35,234 nt of DNA from Euryarchaeota archaeon UBA258 (GTDB taxonomy: Archaea > Thermoplasmatota > Poseidoniia > Poseidoniales > Poseidoniaceae), in contig DAPR01000026.1 of the NCBI GenBank assembly GCA_002502605.1, forward strand, positions 19,261-54,494, read 5' to 3'. Each line of letters begins with the position of its first letter. The first letter of the stretch is position 1. The position numbers and the translations under genes were made by a program. Under the pieces are notes generated by a model that was given only the letters and a program-made list of their open reading frames with translations, ran no database searches and was not told where the DNA came from. Below, piece by piece: positions 32,890 to 35,234 of the stretch.

Positions 32890-33648
32890 ATGAAAGCCCT
32901 TGGCAGTGAACCATGGTGGTTTTGGAAACACCACTGGGCCAAGCGTTCTACGTGGGGAAAGCGGAGACTCACAATCCTAATCATTCTGATGATGGGCGTG
33001 TTCAACGCGATACCCTACACGTCAATCAACCACCTCTCCAATTTTTTGCAGAGGACTGCCTTTGACCCAGAGATCGCATTTGACACAAATTTAGCGTTCA
33101 TTCCATGGATGTTCATCCCTTACATCACGCTCTACTTTTACTATCCAGCCGCTGCTTTCCTTGGCAACAAAGATGACAATATGTGGCGCCAAAACATCAT
33201 TTTTCATCAAATGATGACCATCAGTTGCTGGTTTGTCTTTGCTGTGTTCCTCCTGTTCCCGGTGGAAATCGACTTGCGAGGTCCAATTCAAGATCAACTT
33301 CAAGATGGGGATTTTTGGCATCCATTCTATGCCTTTATGCACTCGATTGATACCCCTTGGAATTCATGGCCTTCACTCCATGTTGTCCAAAGCACACAAG
33401 TTGTGCTCATTCTCCGCTATTGGTACCCCTCTGATACTCCGAAAGTCAAAATGGCCCAAGGCATTCTTCTCTTCGCTTGGGCTATGCTGATTTTGTCGAC
33501 CATGTTCACCAAGCAACACTACCTATGGGATGTGGTGACAGGCTTGCTCTATGCGTACCTCATGTGGAAGTTCTGGATGAAGCCAGTGCTCGAAAGGGTT
33601 GCAACGGATGAGTATGCGGCTCACTTCGATGCTGAAATGGAAAGCTAA
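32890..33648 (+). CDS. PAP2-superfamily membrane phosphatase/transferase
   Basis: The 252 residues carry about six membrane segments. Two of the PAP2 blocks are clear: NSWPSLHVVQST (about 155-166, acting His in the PSxH motif) and TMFTKQHYLWDVVTG (about 201-215, His and Asp of the third motif). The first block (K...RP) is not obvious, as in inositol-phosphorylceramide-synthase-like members. It may dephosphorylate a lipid phosphate or move a phospho-headgroup in the membrane. The start has only a weak ribosome binding site, 41 bases after the SPFH-like gene. Its stop TAA directly abuts the stop of the convergent thioredoxin-CcdA gene. Confidence 0.78.
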   Translation: MKALGSEPWWFWKHHWAKRSTWGKRRLTILIILMMGVFNAIPYTSINHLSNFLQRTAFDPEIAFDTNLAFIPWMFIPYITLYFYYPAAAFLGNKDDNMWRQNIIFHQMMTISCWFVFAVFLLFPVEIDLRGPIQDQLQDGDFWHPFYAFMHSIDTPWNSWPSLHVVQSTQVVLILRYWYPSDTPKVKMAQGILLFAWAMLILSTMFTKQHYLWDVVTGLLYAYLMWKFWMKPVLERVATDEYAAHFDAEMES

Positions 33649-35115
33649 TCAACCGAAGATTAGGGTGACAATAGGAGAATTGGTGAGGTACAAGGTGAGG
33701 CTAATACCTGCCATAATCATCATCCAAGACCCGACCATTTTGATCATGCCTGTCGAGCGGCGAAGGAAATTAATCATCACTTGGCGCCCCATACCTACCG
33801 TGACGGTGACGAAAATCATGAGCACCAACAAGCCAAGCATCAAGCCGCCAATTCCAACGCCAATCGCTGAGCGACCAAGCGTGCTCAGGTAGAGAACGAA
33901 AGGCAGGACTGCTGCCGCAGTACAATCGATGGATGCCGCAGCGTATCCAAATCCATAGAGGTACATGTTTCGCCGTGGAGTGAAGGTTTCGTCGGCTTCT
34001 GTTGTGCTGTATTTGCGAACGAAACGATCAACAAAGCCCATCAGTTTGGACGTGATTCCAATCAACATCATGCACCCCAAAACGACCAAGAGCACAGCAA
34101 TGAAGATTGCAATCCAATGAATCAATCCTGAGGCAGCAAAGGCTTCACCCATGACAATGGCAATGATCCCGATAATACCGAAGAAAGTCCACATGCCAAC
34201 ACCTGAAAGCAGACCGATGACCCATGAAGATGGCATCTTTGTTTTCAATTTCCCCTCAGCAATCAGTTCATCTTCTCGCGCTCCTAATGAGAGGTAATAT
34301 GAAATGAAGCCAGGCAAGACTGGAAAGGCACAAGGAGAGAAGTACACGAGAATGGAAAGCACCATGCCGAGCACGAAGACTGCCACATAGGATGTCCCTG
34401 GTTCTTCCCAAGCAATGCGTGAATCCATGGTGTCTTCGACGGTTCCAGTGAGCGCCTTTTCGAGTGCACCGTCAAATTTCGACCATTTGTCTTTAGGGGT
34501 GCCTGTGGCTTCTTTCGCGATGATATAGCCCTCAGAATCAAGCACCATTACAATTGGAATTTGTCCCGTGCCCCCGGTGGTAAAGAGGCGCACTGGGTCA
34601 GTTGTTGAATTGTTTGCGATTTGTGCGGCGTTGGTGCTGCCCAAACCGGTTGGATAGGCTGGAACGTGATAGCCTCCCGATGTTTCGTTCAGGTACTCAA
34701 GCGATTCATCGTACCACGCACCATAACCAAAGATCTTGAGGGATTTTCCTGATCTGTTGGCCGTTTCCATCCAATCATCCATGTTCTCCTCAATGTGGTC
34801 TTGCACCTTGTGGCAGTTGCTGCAATCGTGAGCCATGAAATCAAGAATAATGATGTCACCTCGGTGGTCGTTAAGATTGAACCAACCGGTTTCGTTCGTC
34901 ACATTTGACTCAATCCCGGTTCGATTCAGGGATTCGAACACCAAGTTGGGGATTGGAATCGGATCTGCATCAGAGGCAAACACTTCATCCATGCTGTCAA
35001 ACATGGAGATTGCTGCAAACGAAATGGAGACAAACATCAAGGCTGCGATTCCAAAAGCCTTCCAAGTCTCAGCCTGCTTGAAAACAGAGAAATCTGCTTG
35101 GTCCAAGAGGCCCAT
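33649..35115 (-). CDS. Thioredoxin domain fused to CcdA/DsbD-type membrane reductase
   Basis: The 488 residues open with a membrane anchor (about 19-38), then an outward thioredoxin-like domain with C98-S-N-C101 (DFMAHDCSNCHK) and several N-glycosylation sequons (NRT, NVT, NET, NST). After about 240 comes a six- to eight-helix CcdA module with FSPCAFPVLPGF (Cys262) and SIDCTAAAVLPF (Cys398), the membrane cysteine pair. The module should carry electrons from cytoplasmic thioredoxin to the outer thioredoxin domain, for reduction of disulfides or cytochrome c maturation. DsbD carries its thioredoxin at the C-terminus and a further N-terminal domain; here the thioredoxin is in front. The 119 bases after 35115 contain its promoter region. 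Confidence 0.88.
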   Translation of the reverse strand: MGLLDQADFSVFKQAETWKAFGIAALMFVSISFAAISMFDSMDEVFASDADPIPIPNLVFESLNRTGIESNVTNETGWFNLNDHRGDIIILDFMAHDCSNCHKVQDHIEENMDDWMETANRSGKSLKIFGYGAWYDESLEYLNETSGGYHVPAYPTGLGSTNAAQIANNSTTDPVRLFTTGGTGQIPIVMVLDSEGYIIAKEATGTPKDKWSKFDGALEKALTGTVEDTMDSRIAWEEPGTSYVAVFVLGMVLSILVYFSPCAFPVLPGFISYYLSLGAREDELIAEGKLKTKMPSSWVIGLLSGVGMWTFFGIIGIIAIVMGEAFAASGLIHWIAIFIAVLLVVLGCMMLIGITSKLMGFVDRFVRKYSTTEADETFTPRRNMYLYGFGYAAASIDCTAAAVLPFVLYLSTLGRSAIGVGIGGLMLGLLVLMIFVTVTVGMGRQVMINFLRRSTGMIKMVGSWMMIMAGISLTLYLTNSPIVTLIFG

Positions 35116-35191
35116 GTTCCAATGAAAGGCTGTGTTCTATTGAAGATGATGGATAAATGTCATGAAATATCATCCCCGGCCACAAAATAAC

Positions 35192-35211
35192 AATTTCAAG
35201 AAGAATTTCAA
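35192..35211. repeat. Tandem AATTTCAA direct repeat near window end
   Basis: AATTTCAA occurs at 35192-35199 and again at 35204-35211, a 12-base period, in an AT-rich stretch about 80 bases before the thioredoxin-CcdA start. It may be a binding site or chance in AT-rich DNA. Confidence 0.25.
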
Positions 35212-35234
35212 TCTACACCGATGTGCCTGTGTCA

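Overview
The window reads as a gene-dense stretch of archaeal chromosome, most likely from a planktonic marine Thermoplasmatota of the Poseidoniia (Marine Group II) type. This is an inference. It rests on a separate ATP-pyrophosphatase subunit of GMP synthase (the split archaeal form), a PGF-CTERM-like C-terminus, a ThiN-domain regulator of the archaeal ThiR kind, TATA-like boxes about 25-30 bases before several starts (leaderless or short-leader genes) mixed with GGTGA/GGAGG Shine-Dalgarno starts, large acidic secreted proteins with calcium-binding repeats, and no CRISPR, insertion sequence, integrase or rRNA. No gene-free stretch exceeds 300 bases.

Layout. 1-3315 (minus): a partial membrane protein, a secreted PGF-CTERM-like protein, a CAU-anticodon tRNA and an HD-domain phosphohydrolase. 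3364-14749 (plus): a same-strand run with an anchored OB-fold protein, a TctA/DUF112-like membrane protein, a 1642-residue surface protein with six lamin-tail domains and a complete double-HKD phospholipase-D-type catalytic domain, a BaxI/YccA membrane protein, a 2-oxoglutarate/Fe(II) dioxygenase and thymidine phosphorylase; the last three are linked by 1- and 4-base overlaps. A tRNA-Asn follows. 14892-19978 (minus): guaAb-purE, a small membrane protein, and gcvPB/gcvPA of the glycine cleavage system. 20103-21242 (plus): a GT4-like glycosyltransferase. 21243-26102 (minus): gcvT, a membrane-anchored alpha/beta hydrolase, a cysteine-free small protein, and a glutamate/cysteine-sulfinate-type PLP decarboxylase. 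26214-33648 (plus): a Mug/TDG-type DNA glycosylase, a thiR-thiB-thiP-thiQ thiamine regulation and uptake operon, a two-gene unit with an SPFH-like protein, and a PAP2 protein. 33649-35115 (minus): a thioredoxin-CcdA fusion.

The most interesting hypothesis is that the 3364-14749 run is an extracellular DNA-scavenging and thymidine-salvage locus. The surface PLD protein and OB-fold protein would process DNA outside the cell, thymidine phosphorylase would release thymine inside, and the tightly coupled dioxygenase could be a thymine-7-hydroxylase-like enzyme. Each family assignment has sequence support; the joined pathway is inference. Other points of note are a 9-bp inverted repeat overlapping the ribosome binding site of the giant gene, and a candidate ThiR operator with nested inverted and direct repeats in front of thiR.
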